64,000 nucleotides of DNA from Nesterenkonia populi (GCF_007994735.1 NZ_VOIL01000001.1:2108001-2172000); one strand, 5' to 3'. Positions 42,150-51,702 are shown, counted from the stretch's first letter. Notes: generated from the letters alone by a model not told the origin. Program-made: numbers and translations.

Positions 42150-42749
42150 TCAGACCTGGGGGGACTCGGTGCGGCTGCGCTTCAGCTCGAAGAAGTAGGG
42201 GTACTCAGCAAGCGCAACCGCGCCGTCGAACACCTTGCCGGCCTCCTCACCCTCGGGGACGCGAGTGATGACCGGGCCGAAGAACGCGGTGCCCTTGAAC
42301 GCGACGATGGGGGTGCCGACGTCCTGGCCCACCTTGGAGATGCCTTCCTCATGGGAGGCGCGCATCTGCTCGTCGTTCTTGTCGGTCTTGGCGTCCTCCA
42401 GAATGGAGGCGTCGGCGCCGATGGCCTCCAGGGCCTTGGCTGCGGCGGACTCGAAGTCCTTGTTGCCGCTGCGGTGGATCTCGGTCCCGGCCGCGGTGTA
42501 GTACTCGCCGACCTTCTCCTCGCCGTAGGCGAGCTTGACTGCGGTGGCAGCGCGGGCAGGCAGCCACCTGGCGAGCTGCTCGGAGTCCTCGGCGGGGCTG
42601 GGGCTCTTATGCTCGTTGAGGACGCCCAGGCTCATCACGTTCCAGTGAACCTGGATGTCGCGGACCTTCTCGACCTCGAGGATCCAGCGGGAGGTGACCC
42701 AGGCGAAGGGGCACAGAGGATCGAACCAGAAGTCAACGCGCTCTGCCAT
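42150..42749 (-). CDS. DsbA-family thiol protein, mycothiol-dependent nitroreductase-like (Rv2466c type)
   Basis: 199 aa cytoplasmic thioredoxin-fold protein without signal peptide. The N-terminal DFWFDPLCPFAW contains the active Cys13. Mid-protein HRSGNKDF and the cis-Pro region VGTPIVAF agree with the Rv2466c group, which uses mycothiol to reduce nitro-compounds or oxidised targets. The mycothione reductase gene lies 70 nt upstream on the same strand, which supports a mycothiol link. The second Cys of a CPWC motif is replaced (CPFA), so a monothiol mechanism is likely. Confidence 0.8.
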   Translation of the reverse strand: MAERVDFWFDPLCPFAWVTSRWILEVEKVRDIQVHWNVMSLGVLNEHKSPSPAEDSEQLARWLPARAATAVKLAYGEEKVGEYYTAAGTEIHRSGNKDFESAAAKALEAIGADASILEDAKTDKNDEQMRASHEEGISKVGQDVGTPIVAFKGTAFFGPVITRVPEGEEAGKVFDGAVALAEYPYFFELKRSRTESPQV

Positions 42750-42819
42750 GAGAAGTGTCCTTTCGAGGGGATGAAGGTGTCTCTTCCGGTAGCCAACTCT
42801 TCCGGCGGCGCAGTTGTTC

Positions 42820-44274
42820 CTAGAGGGGCGCGCCGTCTGGGATGGGGACCTCGAGACCCAGGAGCGCGTTCTCGATGACCTCCATCAGCGCCGGGTGGAT
42901 CCAGAACTGCCCGCGGGCCGCGGTATAGGCGTCAAGCCCGAAGCTCATCGCCTGAACCACCGGCTGGATCAGGTTGGAGGACTGGTAGCCCATCACGTGG
43001 GCGCCGAGGATCTCGCCGCTGCGGCGGTCCGCGATGACCTTCGCGATCCCGTAGGTGTCCTCCATCGCCCATCCGTAGGCGGTGTCCCCGTACTTCTGGG
43101 TCTTGGCGGTGAGGTTCTCGCGCCCGATCTGCTCAGCCGCCTCCTCTTCGGTCAGCCCCACCTGGGCGATCTCCGGATAGGAGAAGATCGCTGAGGGCAC
43201 CGCCTCCGCCCTGACCTGCCGGAGGTCTCCCGGATTCTCCAGATTATGGGCGACGACGCGCGCCTCGTGGTTGGCCACGTGCTTCAGCATGGCCGCCGAG
43301 CAGATGTCGCCGACCGCGTACACTCCCTCCACCGGCTTGCCTCCGGCCAGCACCCGCTGGTGACGGTCCACGGCGAGGCGGCCGTCCTCGTGCAGGTCCA
43401 AACCTGCCTCGGCCGCACCGATCAGGTCTGTGTTGGGGACCCGGCCGGTGGCGACCAGCACGCAGTCGACGTCGTAATGCTCCGACCGGCCGTCCGAGGT
43501 GACAACATGCGCGGTCACCCCGCCCACGTCGGAACTGGGATCGTGGGCCTCCAGGGACGCCAAGGTGCGCTGGTACTTCACTGTCCAGTTCTTCTCCGCC
43601 TCCGCAGAGTATGCCTGGGCGATCTCCTCATCGAGCTGGTTCATCAGCCCGCGGCTGCGGTTGATCTGAATGACCTCGCTGCCCAGCCCAGAGAAGATCC
43701 CCGCGAACTCGCATGCGATGTAGCCCCCGCCCACGATGAGGATCCGGGCCGGCAGGTCCTCCAGCCGCATCACCGTGTCCGAGGTGTGAACCTGCGGCAG
43801 ATCAATCCCCGGGACCTGGGGGACGGCGGGGCGGGAGCCCGCGGCGATCACCAGCTGCTCAGCCTCGGCCTCCGTGCCGGTGAACTCTGAGCGGAAAGTC
43901 TTATGCCCCGTGAGCGTCACCTTCTCCTGAATAAGATCAACGTTGTCCAGGCCCTCCCGGTACTCGCGCCCGCCCTCGGAGATCGCATCGATGCGGGCGA
44001 AGATCCGGTCCCGGATCGCCGGCCAGTCAGCCTCAGGCTCCCCCAGGGTCACGCCCACTTGAGCGGCCTCCTCCGGGGACCGGGCCAGCGCCGAAGGCCG
44101 CACGTACATCTTGGTGGGGATGCACCCCACGTTCAGGCAGGTCCCGCCGAATGCCCCCGCGGCACCGACCCCCTTGTCCGCCAGCACCACCTTCTTGTCA
44201 TCCCAGAACGGGGTGATGAGGGAGTTTCCGGAGCCGGAGCCGATGATCGCCAGGTCGGGTCGCAATGTCGCCAT
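42820..44274 (-). CDS. mtr: Mycothione reductase
   Basis: FAD- and NADPH-dependent disulfide reductase that regenerates mycothiol. 484 aa from ATG 44274 (an ATG three codons upstream is possible). FAD site IIGSGSGNSL near 10-20, redox-active pair GGTCLNVGCIPTKM with Cys46 and Cys51, NADPH site ILIVGGGYIACEFAG, and the C-terminal dimer domain with HPALMEVIENAL holding the active-site His-Glu pair. This separates it from lipoamide dehydrogenase by the HIPALME-type ending and GSGSGN N-terminus. Fits a mycothiol-using actinobacterium. Confidence 0.92.
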   Translation of the reverse strand: MATLRPDLAIIGSGSGNSLITPFWDDKKVVLADKGVGAAGAFGGTCLNVGCIPTKMYVRPSALARSPEEAAQVGVTLGEPEADWPAIRDRIFARIDAISEGGREYREGLDNVDLIQEKVTLTGHKTFRSEFTGTEAEAEQLVIAAGSRPAVPQVPGIDLPQVHTSDTVMRLEDLPARILIVGGGYIACEFAGIFSGLGSEVIQINRSRGLMNQLDEEIAQAYSAEAEKNWTVKYQRTLASLEAHDPSSDVGGVTAHVVTSDGRSEHYDVDCVLVATGRVPNTDLIGAAEAGLDLHEDGRLAVDRHQRVLAGGKPVEGVYAVGDICSAAMLKHVANHEARVVAHNLENPGDLRQVRAEAVPSAIFSYPEIAQVGLTEEEAAEQIGRENLTAKTQKYGDTAYGWAMEDTYGIAKVIADRRSGEILGAHVMGYQSSNLIQPVVQAMSFGLDAYTAARGQFWIHPALMEVIENALLGLEVPIPDGAPL

Positions 44275-44381
44275 GGGCCCCATCCTAGGTCCGTCCGGCT
44301 TCCGGAATGATCATCATTTTCTTAGGGTTGCTGTGTGCGGCAAGCACCCCTCCCTATGGAAGCTACAGAAGGAAAGACCTC

Positions 44382-44723
44382 GTGATACTGATTGTTGTTA
44401 AGTTCCCGGTCCGCGCCGAGTACGCCGACCAGTGGCCCGAGATCACCCGGGAGTTCACCGAGGCCACCCGTGCCGAGCCCGGCAACAAGTTCTTCGAGTG
44501 GTCCCGCAGCCTCGAGGACCCCACGGAGTACGTGCTCGTCGAGGGCTTCGATGACGACGCCGCCGAAGCCCACGTCACCTCCGACCACTTCCGGAAGGCC
44601 ACCAGCTCCGAGGGCGAGATGTTCAAGGCCCTGGCCGCCACCCCCAAGATCATCTCCCGCCCCATCGATGCCGACGGCTGGGAGGAGATGGGCGAGATGC
44701 AGGTTCCCTCAGACGCCTCCTGA
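44382..44723 (+). CDS. Antibiotic biosynthesis monooxygenase (ABM) domain protein
   Basis: 113 aa ferredoxin-like fold. ILIVVKFPVRAEYADQWPEI, FFEWSRSLEDPTEYVLVEGF and DDAAEAHVTSDHFRKA follow the ABM pattern. GTG 44382 is chosen because AAGGAAAG lies 5 nt before it. Such small proteins act as quinol or polyphenol monooxygenases or heme-binding proteins; the substrate is not evident. It is divergent from mtr. Confidence 0.82.
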   Translation: MILIVVKFPVRAEYADQWPEITREFTEATRAEPGNKFFEWSRSLEDPTEYVLVEGFDDDAAEAHVTSDHFRKATSSEGEMFKALAATPKIISRPIDADGWEEMGEMQVPSDAS

Positions 44724-44792
44724 CATCCGCCTCCGCGAACTCCTGGAGCCTCTGGCGGCGGGGAGCCCCCGCTGGCCGGAGGAGCGACTCTC

Positions 44793-44829
44793 CGACGTGC
44801 CCCCATGGTTGCACCGTGGGGGCACGTCG
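44793..44829. terminator. 13-bp perfect hairpin
   Basis: CGACGTGCCCCCA (44793-44805) and TGGGGGCACGTCG (44817-44829) with an 11-nt loop. No T-run follows. It lies between the ABM gene and parA and ends 5 nt before the parA -10 element. Confidence 0.6.
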
Positions 44830-44834
44830 CGTCT

Positions 44835-44849
44835 TAGGATGGACGGGTG
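44835..44849 (+). promoter_or_regulatory. Leaderless promoter of parA
   Basis: TAGGAT (44835-44840) followed by 6 nt and then GTG 44847. No ribosome-binding site is present, so translation probably starts at the first base of the mRNA. Confidence 0.5.
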
Positions 44850-45641
44850 CAGATCTTAAGCGTCTCCAGTTTGAAAGGCGGGGTCGGCAAGACCTCGGTC
44901 ACCATGGGCCTGGCCTCGGCCGCCCTCAACGCGGGGGTCAAGACGCTGGTCATCGACCTCGATCCGCACGCCGACGCCACCACCGGGCTCGCCGTCACCC
45001 GCGGCACCGGCAAAGAGGCCGGACTCCTGCTGCGCGACCACCGCCGAGCTGATATCGCCCAGCACACCATCCCCTCCGGATGGGTGGAGCTCCTTCCTGA
45101 GGACCGCCAGGAGGGCGCCGTGCTCGACGTCGTCGCCGGCTCCGCGATCTCAGCGACCTTCGACCGACCCGACATCAAGCCCCGGGACATGAAGCGGCTG
45201 AAGACGCTGGTGGACCGGCTCGAAGGCTATGACCTCGTCCTCGTCGACTGCCCGCCCTCGCTCTCCGGGCTCACCCGCATCGCCTGGGGCGCCTCCAATC
45301 AGGTGCTGCTGGTGGCCGAGCCCAGCCTGTTCTCCGTGGCAGGCACCGAACGCACCATGAGGGCCATCCGCATGTTCTCCAACGAGTACGCTCCCCAGCT
45401 CACCCAGGCCGGGGTGGTCGTGAACCGTGCACGTGCCGACTCGATCGAGCACGAGTACCGGCTGCTCGAGATGGAGCGGCTCTACGCCGATAAGATGATC
45501 CTCCCCGTCCTGGAGGAGAACCCGTTCTGGCAGCAGATCCAGGGCGCCGCCTACCCCGTGCACCAATGGCCCTCGGACCAGGTCCGGGACATGGCGAAGA
45601 GCTTTGATGAGCTCCTCCGCCAGCTCATCAAAGTGAGCTGA
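44847..45641 (+). CDS. ParA/MinD-family ATPase, orphan
   Basis: 264 aa. Deviant Walker A KGGVGKT at 10-16 (SSLKGGVGKTSVTMG), Walker A' VIDLDPHADATTG, and LVLVDCPPSLSGLT for Walker B. ParA-type ATPases position DNA, protein clusters or the division plane on the nucleoid or membrane. No parB or parS-like gene adjoins it, and it is close to the garA-ftsR cluster but on the opposite strand. The chromosomal parAB pair is expected elsewhere near oriC. Cargo is unknown. Confidence 0.85.
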   Translation: MQILSVSSLKGGVGKTSVTMGLASAALNAGVKTLVIDLDPHADATTGLAVTRGTGKEAGLLLRDHRRADIAQHTIPSGWVELLPEDRQEGAVLDVVAGSAISATFDRPDIKPRDMKRLKTLVDRLEGYDLVLVDCPPSLSGLTRIAWGASNQVLLVAEPSLFSVAGTERTMRAIRMFSNEYAPQLTQAGVVVNRARADSIEHEYRLLEMERLYADKMILPVLEENPFWQQIQGAAYPVHQWPSDQVRDMAKSFDELLRQLIKVS

Positions 45642-45675
45642 CCGGCAGCCGCCGTTCAGGCGTTCGGCCAGAGGC

Positions 45676-46281
45676 TCAGGAGGCTTTGCGGGCGCGCAGC
45701 TGCGCCAGCTCGTCAGTGCCGTCGAAGACCACGTCCGGCTGGACGGCCGGGGTGTCATCCTCAGCCTCGGTGCGTTCGCGGGGAAGCTCGGCGAGAGTTC
45801 CCTCCACCTCGCGCCACACGCGGCCCACAGCAATGCCGAAGACGCCCTGGCCGCCCTGGACCAGGTCGATCACCTCATCCTGGGAGGTGCACTCGTACAC
45901 GGAGGCGCCGTCGGACATCAGGGTGATCTGTGCCAGGTCCTCGACTCCCCGTTCCCGCAGGTGCTCGATCGCCGCCCGGATCTGCTGCAGGGAGACCCCG
46001 GTGTCCAGAAGCCGTTTGACCACCTTGAGGACGAGAATGTCCCGGAAGGAGTACAGCCGGGCAGAGCCTGAGCCGGAGGCGTTCCGCAGGGACGGCTGCA
46101 CCAGCTTGGTGCGGGCCCAGTAGTCCAGCTGACGATAGGTGATGCCGGCGGCCGAGCATGCGATCGGGCCGCGGTAGCCCATCTCCTCGTCGAGGTTCGG
46201 GAAGCCGTCGTCGAACAGCGGGTCCTGCGGTGCAGCCCGCTGGCGGGTCTTCTGAGTCTCGGCGCTGAAGTGCAGGCTCAC
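45676..46281 (-). CDS. MerR-family regulator (Rv1830 type)
   Basis: 201 aa. The winged-helix domain (about 35-110) contains IACSAAGITYRQLDYWARTK and ARLYSFRDILVLKVVKRLLD; GVSLQQIRAAIEHLRERG is the family's linker helix. The C-terminal part has DGASVYECTSQDEVIDLVQG, typical of the actinobacterial group next to garA. It ends the conserved gcvH-garA-ftsR-DUF151-merR order (Rv1826-Rv1830 in Mycobacterium). Metal-binding Cys residues of classical MerR sensors are absent. Confidence 0.88.
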   Translation of the reverse strand: MSLHFSAETQKTRQRAAPQDPLFDDGFPNLDEEMGYRGPIACSAAGITYRQLDYWARTKLVQPSLRNASGSGSARLYSFRDILVLKVVKRLLDTGVSLQQIRAAIEHLRERGVEDLAQITLMSDGASVYECTSQDEVIDLVQGGQGVFGIAVGRVWREVEGTLAELPRERTEAEDDTPAVQPDVVFDGTDELAQLRARKAS

Positions 46282-46384
46282 CGGTCACCTTCTCATGACG
46301 TATCGAGGGGGAAGTCTTCGATCTTGCATCTCAGTGTAGCGGCGCGCAGGCTGCTGGAGGTCGGCTTGCGCCTGCGCGTGTTGT

Positions 46385-46978
46385 CTACGAGTTGGGATCT
46401 GCGCCGCCTGTGCCGCCGAAGTCATCCGGATCGGCCTCGTCGAGGAACTTCTGGAACTCCGCGATCTCATCCTCCGAGATCGGGGACTTGTTCAGCACCG
46501 ACTCGGCCTCGTGGTTGACCCCCGGGCCGGTCACGGCCTCCTCCCCGCCGCTGCGGCGGGGAGTCACGGCGACCGTGCGCAGCGTGGACCGCTGCATCGT
46601 CAGGGGGCATTTGGCGCGGACCGCGACCGCTATGGCATCCGAGGCGCGGGCATCGAGCGCCTTCCCGGAGCCGAGCGTGAGGGTGCCCCGGTAGGTCGCC
46701 GAGTCCATGAGGCTGATCTCCACACGGGCCACTCCTCCGCCGAGCGTCTCCAGCACATTGGCGAGCAGGTCATGGGTCATGGGTCGGGGCGGGATCTCGC
46801 CCTGCAGAGCGCGTGCAACGGCAGCCGCCTCCGCGGGCCCCACGACAACAGCAACATGCTGGCGGCCTTCGGCGGCTCGGTCCGCGGCATGGAGGATGAT
46901 CACGGGCTGGTTGGACGGCAGCTCAACGCGGACGCCCACCACATCCATCAGCACCTGGTCGCTCGGCCGGTCCTCCAT
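46385..46978 (-). CDS. Bifunctional nuclease family protein (DUF151)
   Basis: 197 aa. The DUF151 domain (about 10-140) carries VVGVRVELPSNQPVIILHAA, VVVGPAEAAAVARALQG, PMTHDLLANVLETLGG and LDARASDAIAVAVRAKCPLT. Some plant and bacterial relatives have RNase/DNase activity. The C-terminal 50 residues are acidic and disordered (EDEIAEFQKFLDEADPDDF), a feature shared with actinobacterial Rv1829-type proteins. Sits in the garA cluster. Exact role is not known. Confidence 0.88.
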   Translation of the reverse strand: MEDRPSDQVLMDVVGVRVELPSNQPVIILHAADRAAEGRQHVAVVVGPAEAAAVARALQGEIPPRPMTHDLLANVLETLGGGVARVEISLMDSATYRGTLTLGSGKALDARASDAIAVAVRAKCPLTMQRSTLRTVAVTPRRSGGEEAVTGPGVNHEAESVLNKSPISEDEIAEFQKFLDEADPDDFGGTGGADPNS

Positions 46979-47001
46979 TCCCCCAGTCTAGGTGGAGACA
47001 G

Positions 47002-47775
47002 TCAGCCCTTGTCGATGTTTTCGACGGCAGAATCCATAATCGAGGAGCGCAGGTCCTTCAGGGACTGCAGCATCTCCTTGGAGGACTCAGCGACGCGGGC
47101 TCGAGCGGCCGCGTCCTTGCGGGCGGCGTGCGGCGCCATGGCTCGTGCAATGAGGTCCAGCTCAGAGTCCGCAGAACGTCGGATGCTCACCAGGTGCTTG
47201 GGCTCCAGGCCGTAGCGGGCGAGCAGCCGGACCGCCTTGACGGCTTTGAGGTCGTGATGGCTGTAGTTCCCCTGCTCGTCCGCGGCGATAATGCGGAACT
47301 TCTCGAGCGTGTCCAGCATCCCGCGGGTCGCCCCGGAGAGCGCACGGAGCTCTTTGCGGCTCATGGGCCGCATCCGCCCGCTGATCTGTCCTGCCACTTC
47401 GTCGGTGACATCGCGCGGGCCGACCGGCGCATGCTCGGGCAGCGCCTCGGGCTTCTCGCCGCGGTCGATGGCGTCCATCGTCTCTTTGATGACGTCCAGC
47501 GGCATGTAGCGGTCCCGCTGGAGGGCCAGGATGAAGCGGAGACGCTCGACATCGGAGGCAGAGTATTTGCGGTAACCGGAGTCGGTGCGGGCGGGCTCCA
47601 CCAGGTCCCGCTCCTCGAGGAAGCGCAGCTTGGAGGCTGAGAGGTCGGGATATTCGTTCTGCAGCTCGCGCAGCACCTCAGAGATGGTGAAGACGTGTGC
47701 TTCTGCGGGCGTGCTGGTGTTCGTACTCTCGCTCTTGGCCGCCTGTTTCGGCGTGCGAGCAGGGCGTGCGCTCAC
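47002..47775 (-). CDS. ftsR: MerR-type regulator FtsR (Rv1828 type)
   Basis: 257 aa from GTG 47775, which has AAGAGGA 6 nt upstream; an ATG at 47814 is in frame but less well placed. The DNA-binding domain (FTISEVLRELQNEYPDLSAS, FLEERDLVEPARTDSGYRKY) and the C-terminal domain with HHDLKAVKAVRLLARYGLEP match FtsR of Corynebacterium and Rv1828, activators of ftsZ. Located between garA and the DUF151 gene as in those species. Function by family; target not tested here. Confidence 0.87.
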   Translation of the reverse strand: MSARPARTPKQAAKSESTNTSTPAEAHVFTISEVLRELQNEYPDLSASKLRFLEERDLVEPARTDSGYRKYSASDVERLRFILALQRDRYMPLDVIKETMDAIDRGEKPEALPEHAPVGPRDVTDEVAGQISGRMRPMSRKELRALSGATRGMLDTLEKFRIIAADEQGNYSHHDLKAVKAVRLLARYGLEPKHLVSIRRSADSELDLIARAMAPHAARKDAAARARVAESSKEMLQSLKDLRSSIMDSAVENIDKG

Positions 47776-47863
47776 TGCGTATCCTCTTTCAGGCTCAGGG
47801 GAAGGTGAAGCCATGAATCAGACTAACGCCCGTAGGGAGTTTTAGCAGTTATTTGATGCCGAG

Positions 47864-48307
47864 TTATTTGGCGGAAGCGTAGAAGGTCAGACGGAACTTG
47901 CCGATCTGAACCACGTCGCGGGGCTTCAGCAGGTGCTTGTCCACGCGGTTGTGGTTGACGTAGGTGCCGTTGAGGCTGCCGAGGTCCTCCAGCACAAACC
48001 CCTCAGCTGTCTTATGGAAGCGCACGTGCCGGCGGGAGACAGTCACGTCATCGAGGAGGATCTCCGCCTCGGGGTGCCGGCCCACCGTGGTGACGTCCGC
48101 ATCGAGGAGGAACCGTGCACCCTGGTTGGCGCCGCTGTGGGCGATCAGCAGAGCGGAGCCCGGCGGCAGAGCGCTGAGGGCCCGGCTGTCGACGTCGGAG
48201 AGGTAGGCCTCCAGACTGCCGGTGGTTGTCGGAGGCAGGGAGATGGACGTCGTCTCGCCGTTGCCGTACCGCCGTCCGTGCGCCTGCTGGGGGCTTGCCT
48301 GTTCCAC
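47864..48307 (-). CDS. garA: FHA-domain metabolic regulator GarA/OdhI
   Basis: 147 aa. The phosphorylation site ETTS lies at residues 18-21 (Thr19/Thr20), the target of PknB/PknG-type kinases. The FHA fold has GRHPE at 76-80, SRRH at 91-94 and NGTYV at 113-117. Unphosphorylated GarA/OdhI binds and inhibits 2-oxoglutarate dehydrogenase and affects glutamate metabolism; phosphorylation closes it on itself. GTG start with GGAGGGC 3 nt before. Its neighbours are the conserved set. Confidence 0.95.
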   Translation of the reverse strand: MEQASPQQAHGRRYGNGETTSISLPPTTTGSLEAYLSDVDSRALSALPPGSALLIAHSGANQGARFLLDADVTTVGRHPEAEILLDDVTVSRRHVRFHKTAEGFVLEDLGSLNGTYVNHNRVDKHLLKPRDVVQIGKFRLTFYASAK

Positions 48308-48439
48308 ACTGCCCTCCTCGTGATGGTTGTGCGCGTCAATGGCCAGGTCACAACTATATAACAGACGCGCGCGCAGGTTAAGCCAGGAGTGGGGAGCAAG
48401 TTGAACCTTGCCCCCCTCGGTCCGCCCGACGGCGGTCGC

Positions 48440-48826
48440 TCAGCCGGCGTTCTGAGAATACTGCTCAGCGGAAAGGAGGTTCCCGTAGCCGGAATCCTCC
48501 GCGAGGCGGATCTCGAAGAGCCAGCCTCCCTCGTAGGGGGCAGCATTGATGGCCTGGGGCTCATCGTCCAGGGCAGTGTTCACCGTGACGATCTCACCGG
48601 CGACGGGGGCATAGATGTCTGAGACAGATTTGGTCGACTCCACCTCGCCGACCACATCTCCCGGAGCCACGGCGGCGCCGACCTCAGGGTGCTCCACATA
48701 GACGACTTCGCCGAGGGCGTCCTGGGCGAAGTCGGTGATGCCGATCCGCACCACGTTGTCGTCGTTGGGCGCCCCGACCCACTCGTGCTCGGAGCTGTAC
48801 TTCAGGTCCTCAGGGATGCTGCTCAT
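48440..48826 (-). CDS. gcvH: Glycine cleavage system H protein
   Basis: 128 aa lipoyl carrier that shuttles the aminomethyl group between P, T and L proteins. The lipoylated Lys66 is in GEVESTKSVSD, preceded by LGEVVYVEHPEVG. The other gcv genes are not in the window. In actinobacteria this gene commonly opens the garA cluster. No glycine riboswitch is seen in the 39-nt gap to clpX. Confidence 0.95.
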   Translation of the reverse strand: MSSIPEDLKYSSEHEWVGAPNDDNVVRIGITDFAQDALGEVVYVEHPEVGAAVAPGDVVGEVESTKSVSDIYAPVAGEIVTVNTALDDEPQAINAAPYEGGWLFEIRLAEDSGYGNLLSAEQYSQNAG

Positions 48827-48865
48827 GCGAGTGATGACTCCGTTCGTCAGGTCAGGCGGATAGGG

Positions 48866-50158
48866 TCAGGCGGACTTCCTGCGGAGCTTCTTGGTCTCCG
48901 AACGCGTCAGCGTCAGCGGCTCGGCCGCCTCGGCGACGACCTCCTCGGTGATGGTGATGGAGGCGACGTCGTCCCGGTCCGGGAGATCGAACATCACCGG
49001 GTTGAGCACTGTCTCGAGAATGCTGCGCAGCCCGCGGGCCCCGGTCCCCCTGGCCTCAGCCTGGCCGACGATGGCGCGGATGGCCCCCTCGTCGAACTCC
49101 AGCTCCACATCCTCGAGGGAGAAGATCTTCTGGTACTGCTTGACGAGGGCGTTCTTCGGCTTGGTGAGGATGTCCACCAGCGCCTCCGAGTCCAGCTCCT
49201 CCACGGTGGCGACCACCGGCAGACGACCGATGAACTCAGGGATCAGGCCGAACTTGTGCAGGTCCTCCGGCTCCAGGTCCCCGTAGGTGATCTCATCCCT
49301 GGTGATGGTGGACAGCGGCGTGCCGAAGCCCAGGCCCTTCTTGCCGGACCGGGACTCGATGATCTCCTCCAGACCGGCGAAGGCGCCCGAGACGATGAAC
49401 AGCACGTTCGAGGTGTCGATCTGGATGTACTCCTGGTTGGGGTGCTTGCGCCCGCCCTGCGGAGCCACCTGGGCGGTGGTTCCCTCCAGGATCTTCAGGA
49501 GCGCCTGCTGCACACCCTCGCCCGAGACGTCCCGGGTGATGGAGGGGTTCTCCGACTTCCGGGAGATCTTGTCGATCTCATCGATGTAGACGATGCCCTG
49601 CTCAGCCTTCTTGACGTCCCCGTCAGCGGCCTGGATGAGCTTCAGCAGGATGTTCTCCACGTCCTCGCCCACGTAGCCGGCCTCAGTGAGGCTGGTGGCG
49701 TCGGCGACGATGAAAGGAACCTGCAGCTTTCGTGCCAGGGACTGGGCCAGGTAGGTCTTGCCTGAGCCGGTGGGGCCCACCATCAGGATGTTGGACTTGC
49801 CGATCTCGACATCGTCGTACTCGCCCTGAGTGATGCTCGCCGTCTTGGAGGCGCTGCCGGTGATCTGGACGCGCTTGTAGTGGTTGTGGACCGCTACTGC
49901 GAGGGTCTTCTTGGCCTTGTGCTGGCCGACCACGTACTCGTCAAGGTAGGCGTAGATCTGCTTCGGCGTAGGCAGCTCGAAGCTGTCGGTCTCCTGGACC
50001 TCGTTGAGATGCTCCTCGATGATCTCATTGCAGAGCTCGATGCACTCGTCACAGATGTAGACGCCGGGGCCGCCGATGAGCTTGTAGCGGACCTGCTTCT
50101 GGTTCTTTCCGCAGAAGGAGCACTTGAGCAGGTCGTTGCTCTCACCAATTCGTGCCAT
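48866..50158 (-). CDS. clpX: ClpX, unfoldase of the ClpXP protease
   Basis: AAA+ ATPase that recognises tagged proteins, including C-terminal ssrA-type tails ending LAA, and feeds them to ClpP. 430 aa. The zinc finger CSFCGKNQ...CDECIELC occupies about 13-43, Walker A GPTGSGKT is at 128-135, Walker [11 protein letters not shown], and the pore loop region KKGLGFG follows. It lies just downstream of clpP2 on the same strand. Relevant to the prophage because its repressor may carry such a tail when excised. Confidence 0.97.
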   Translation of the reverse strand: MARIGESNDLLKCSFCGKNQKQVRYKLIGGPGVYICDECIELCNEIIEEHLNEVQETDSFELPTPKQIYAYLDEYVVGQHKAKKTLAVAVHNHYKRVQITGSASKTASITQGEYDDVEIGKSNILMVGPTGSGKTYLAQSLARKLQVPFIVADATSLTEAGYVGEDVENILLKLIQAADGDVKKAEQGIVYIDEIDKISRKSENPSITRDVSGEGVQQALLKILEGTTAQVAPQGGRKHPNQEYIQIDTSNVLFIVSGAFAGLEEIIESRSGKKGLGFGTPLSTITRDEITYGDLEPEDLHKFGLIPEFIGRLPVVATVEELDSEALVDILTKPKNALVKQYQKIFSLEDVELEFDEGAIRAIVGQAEARGTGARGLRSILETVLNPVMFDLPDRDDVASITITEEVVAEAAEPLTLTRSETKKLRRKSA

Positions 50159-50241
50159 AGTCTCCAGCCTAACCCTTCAGGTCGTGAAGGCCGCGGCAAC
50201 GCGGCCGAGAGCTGCTCCCGCCTCGGCGGGGCCGAATCACA

Positions 50242-50883
50242 TCAGGACGGGAGCTTCCGGGAGGAGAGCACGTCGTCCACCAGGCCATACTCCTTGGCCC
50301 CTTCGGCGGAGAGGAACTTGTCCCGGTCGATGTCTTCGCTGACCTGCTCCGCGGTGCGGTTGGTGTGGTGGGCCAGTACCTCCTCCATCCAGGTGCGGAT
50401 CCTGCGGATCTCGTCCGCCTGGATGCCCAGGTCGGTGGCGGTGCCGCGGGTCCCGCCGGTGGCGGGCTGGTGAATGAGGACACGGCCGTTGGGCAGCGCG
50501 TACCGCTTGCCCTGGGTGCCGGCGGCCAGCAGCACGGCAGCTGCGGAGGCGGCCTGGCCCAGGCAGACGGTCTGCACATGGGGGCGGATGTACTGCATCG
50601 TGTCGTAGATGGCAGTCATTGCGGTGAAGGAGCCGCCCGGGGAGTTGATGTAGAGGGTGATGTCACGCTCCGAGTCCATGGACTCCAGCACAAGCAGCTG
50701 GGCCATGATGTCGTCGGCGGAGGCGTCATCGACTTGGGTGCCCAGGAACACGATCCGCTCCTCGAAGAGCTTCGCGTAGGGGTCCTGGCGCTTGAACCCG
50801 TAGGGGGTGCGCTCCTCGAACTGCGGCATGATGTACCGGGAGGAGGGCATCTGGGGTGCGGTCTGAGAAAAGTCGAAGTTCAT
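50242..50883 (-). CDS. clpP2: ATP-dependent Clp protease subunit ClpP2
   Basis: 213 aa serine peptidase. Catalytic Ser113 (GQAASAAA), His138 (VLIHQPAT) and Asp about 187 (DIDRDKF) are present. The [15 protein letters not shown]-terminus and [18 protein letters not shown] match the ClpP2 group of actinobacteria. It pairs with ClpP1 encoded 32 nt upstream to form mixed rings. The ATG has an AGGAGC site upstream. Confidence 0.95.
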   Translation of the reverse strand: MNFDFSQTAPQMPSSRYIMPQFEERTPYGFKRQDPYAKLFEERIVFLGTQVDDASADDIMAQLLVLESMDSERDITLYINSPGGSFTAMTAIYDTMQYIRPHVQTVCLGQAASAAAVLLAAGTQGKRYALPNGRVLIHQPATGGTRGTATDLGIQADEIRRIRTWMEEVLAHHTNRTAEQVSEDIDRDKFLSAEGAKEYGLVDDVLSSRKLPS

Positions 50884-50915
50884 TCTGGTGCTCCTAAAGT
50901 TCCGTCGTCGTTCTC

Positions 50916-51521
50916 TCAGACTCCCCCGCCGCCGGAGACGGTCGAGGAGCGCTGGGCGATCTTGTCGAAGAAGCCGTACTCAAGGCCCTCCTGTGCGGTG
51001 AACCACTTGTCGCGAGCGTTGTCCGCCAGGATGGTGTCCACGGACTGGCCGGTCTGCTCGGCGGTCAGCTCGGCCATGACCTGCTTCATGTGCTGGATGA
51101 GCTCGGCCTGAATTCGCACGTCAGACTCGGTGCCGCCGATGCCGCCGGAGGGCTGGTGCATCAGGATCCGAGCGTGCGGGGTGGCGAAGCGCTTTCCGGG
51201 GGAGCCCGAGGACAGCAGGAACTGTCCCATGGAGGCTGCCAGGCCGGTGGCGACGGTGACCACGTCGTTGGGGATGAACTGCATGGTGTCGTAGATGGCC
51301 ATGCCGGCTGTCACCGAACCGCCCGGGGAGTTGATGTAGAGATAGATGTCCCGCTCGGGGTCCTCGGCGGAGAGCAGCAGCATCTGGGAGCAGATGGCGT
51401 TGGCGTTGTCATCGCGGACGTCAGAGCCCAGCCAGATGATCCGCTCCTTGAGGAGACGGTTATAGATGTAGTTGTCCTGGGATTCCGGAGCCACGCTCTG
51501 GGCGGTGGGGAACTCAGACAC
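50916..51521 (-). CDS. clpP1: ATP-dependent Clp protease subunit ClpP1
   Basis: 201 aa from GTG 51521, which follows GGAGGT by 8 nt; an ATG at 51551 is in frame but weakly supported. Catalytic Ser97 (TGLAASMGQ), His122 ([10 protein letters not shown]) and Asp about 171 (NARDKWFT) are all present. First gene of the clpP1-clpP2-clpX unit. In mycobacteria both subunits are needed for activity; the same is expected here. Confidence 0.95.
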   Translation of the reverse strand: MSEFPTAQSVAPESQDNYIYNRLLKERIIWLGSDVRDDNANAICSQMLLLSAEDPERDIYLYINSPGGSVTAGMAIYDTMQFIPNDVVTVATGLAASMGQFLLSSGSPGKRFATPHARILMHQPSGGIGGTESDVRIQAELIQHMKQVMAELTAEQTGQSVDTILADNARDKWFTAQEGLEYGFFDKIAQRSSTVSGGGGV

Positions 51522-51645
51522 TGGGGTACCTCCACTGTGGTCTGCTGTCATTCTCGTGACTGAACACTAGCCCACGAGGACGATGCCGTCCGACAGGTGC
51601 CGGGGCTGTTCGCCGTGGGCACATGGTCAGCCTGGGCGCATATGC

Positions 51646-51684
51646 GCAGAACCCCCAGCGTCGCACGGACGCCGGGGGTTCTGC
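51646..51684 (-). terminator. Strong terminator after tig
   Basis: GCAGAACCCCC (51646-51656) pairs with GGGGGTTCTGC (51674-51684), with an inner stem GCGTC/GACGC. No long T-run on the minus strand, but the stem is very stable. It separates tig from clpP1. Confidence 0.7.
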
Positions 51685-51702
51685 CTGAAGAAATGGTGAG
51701 GC

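Noticed and set aside
48827..48865. Glycine riboswitch before gcvH
   Set aside because: The gap to clpX is only 39 nt and shows no tandem aptamer structure.
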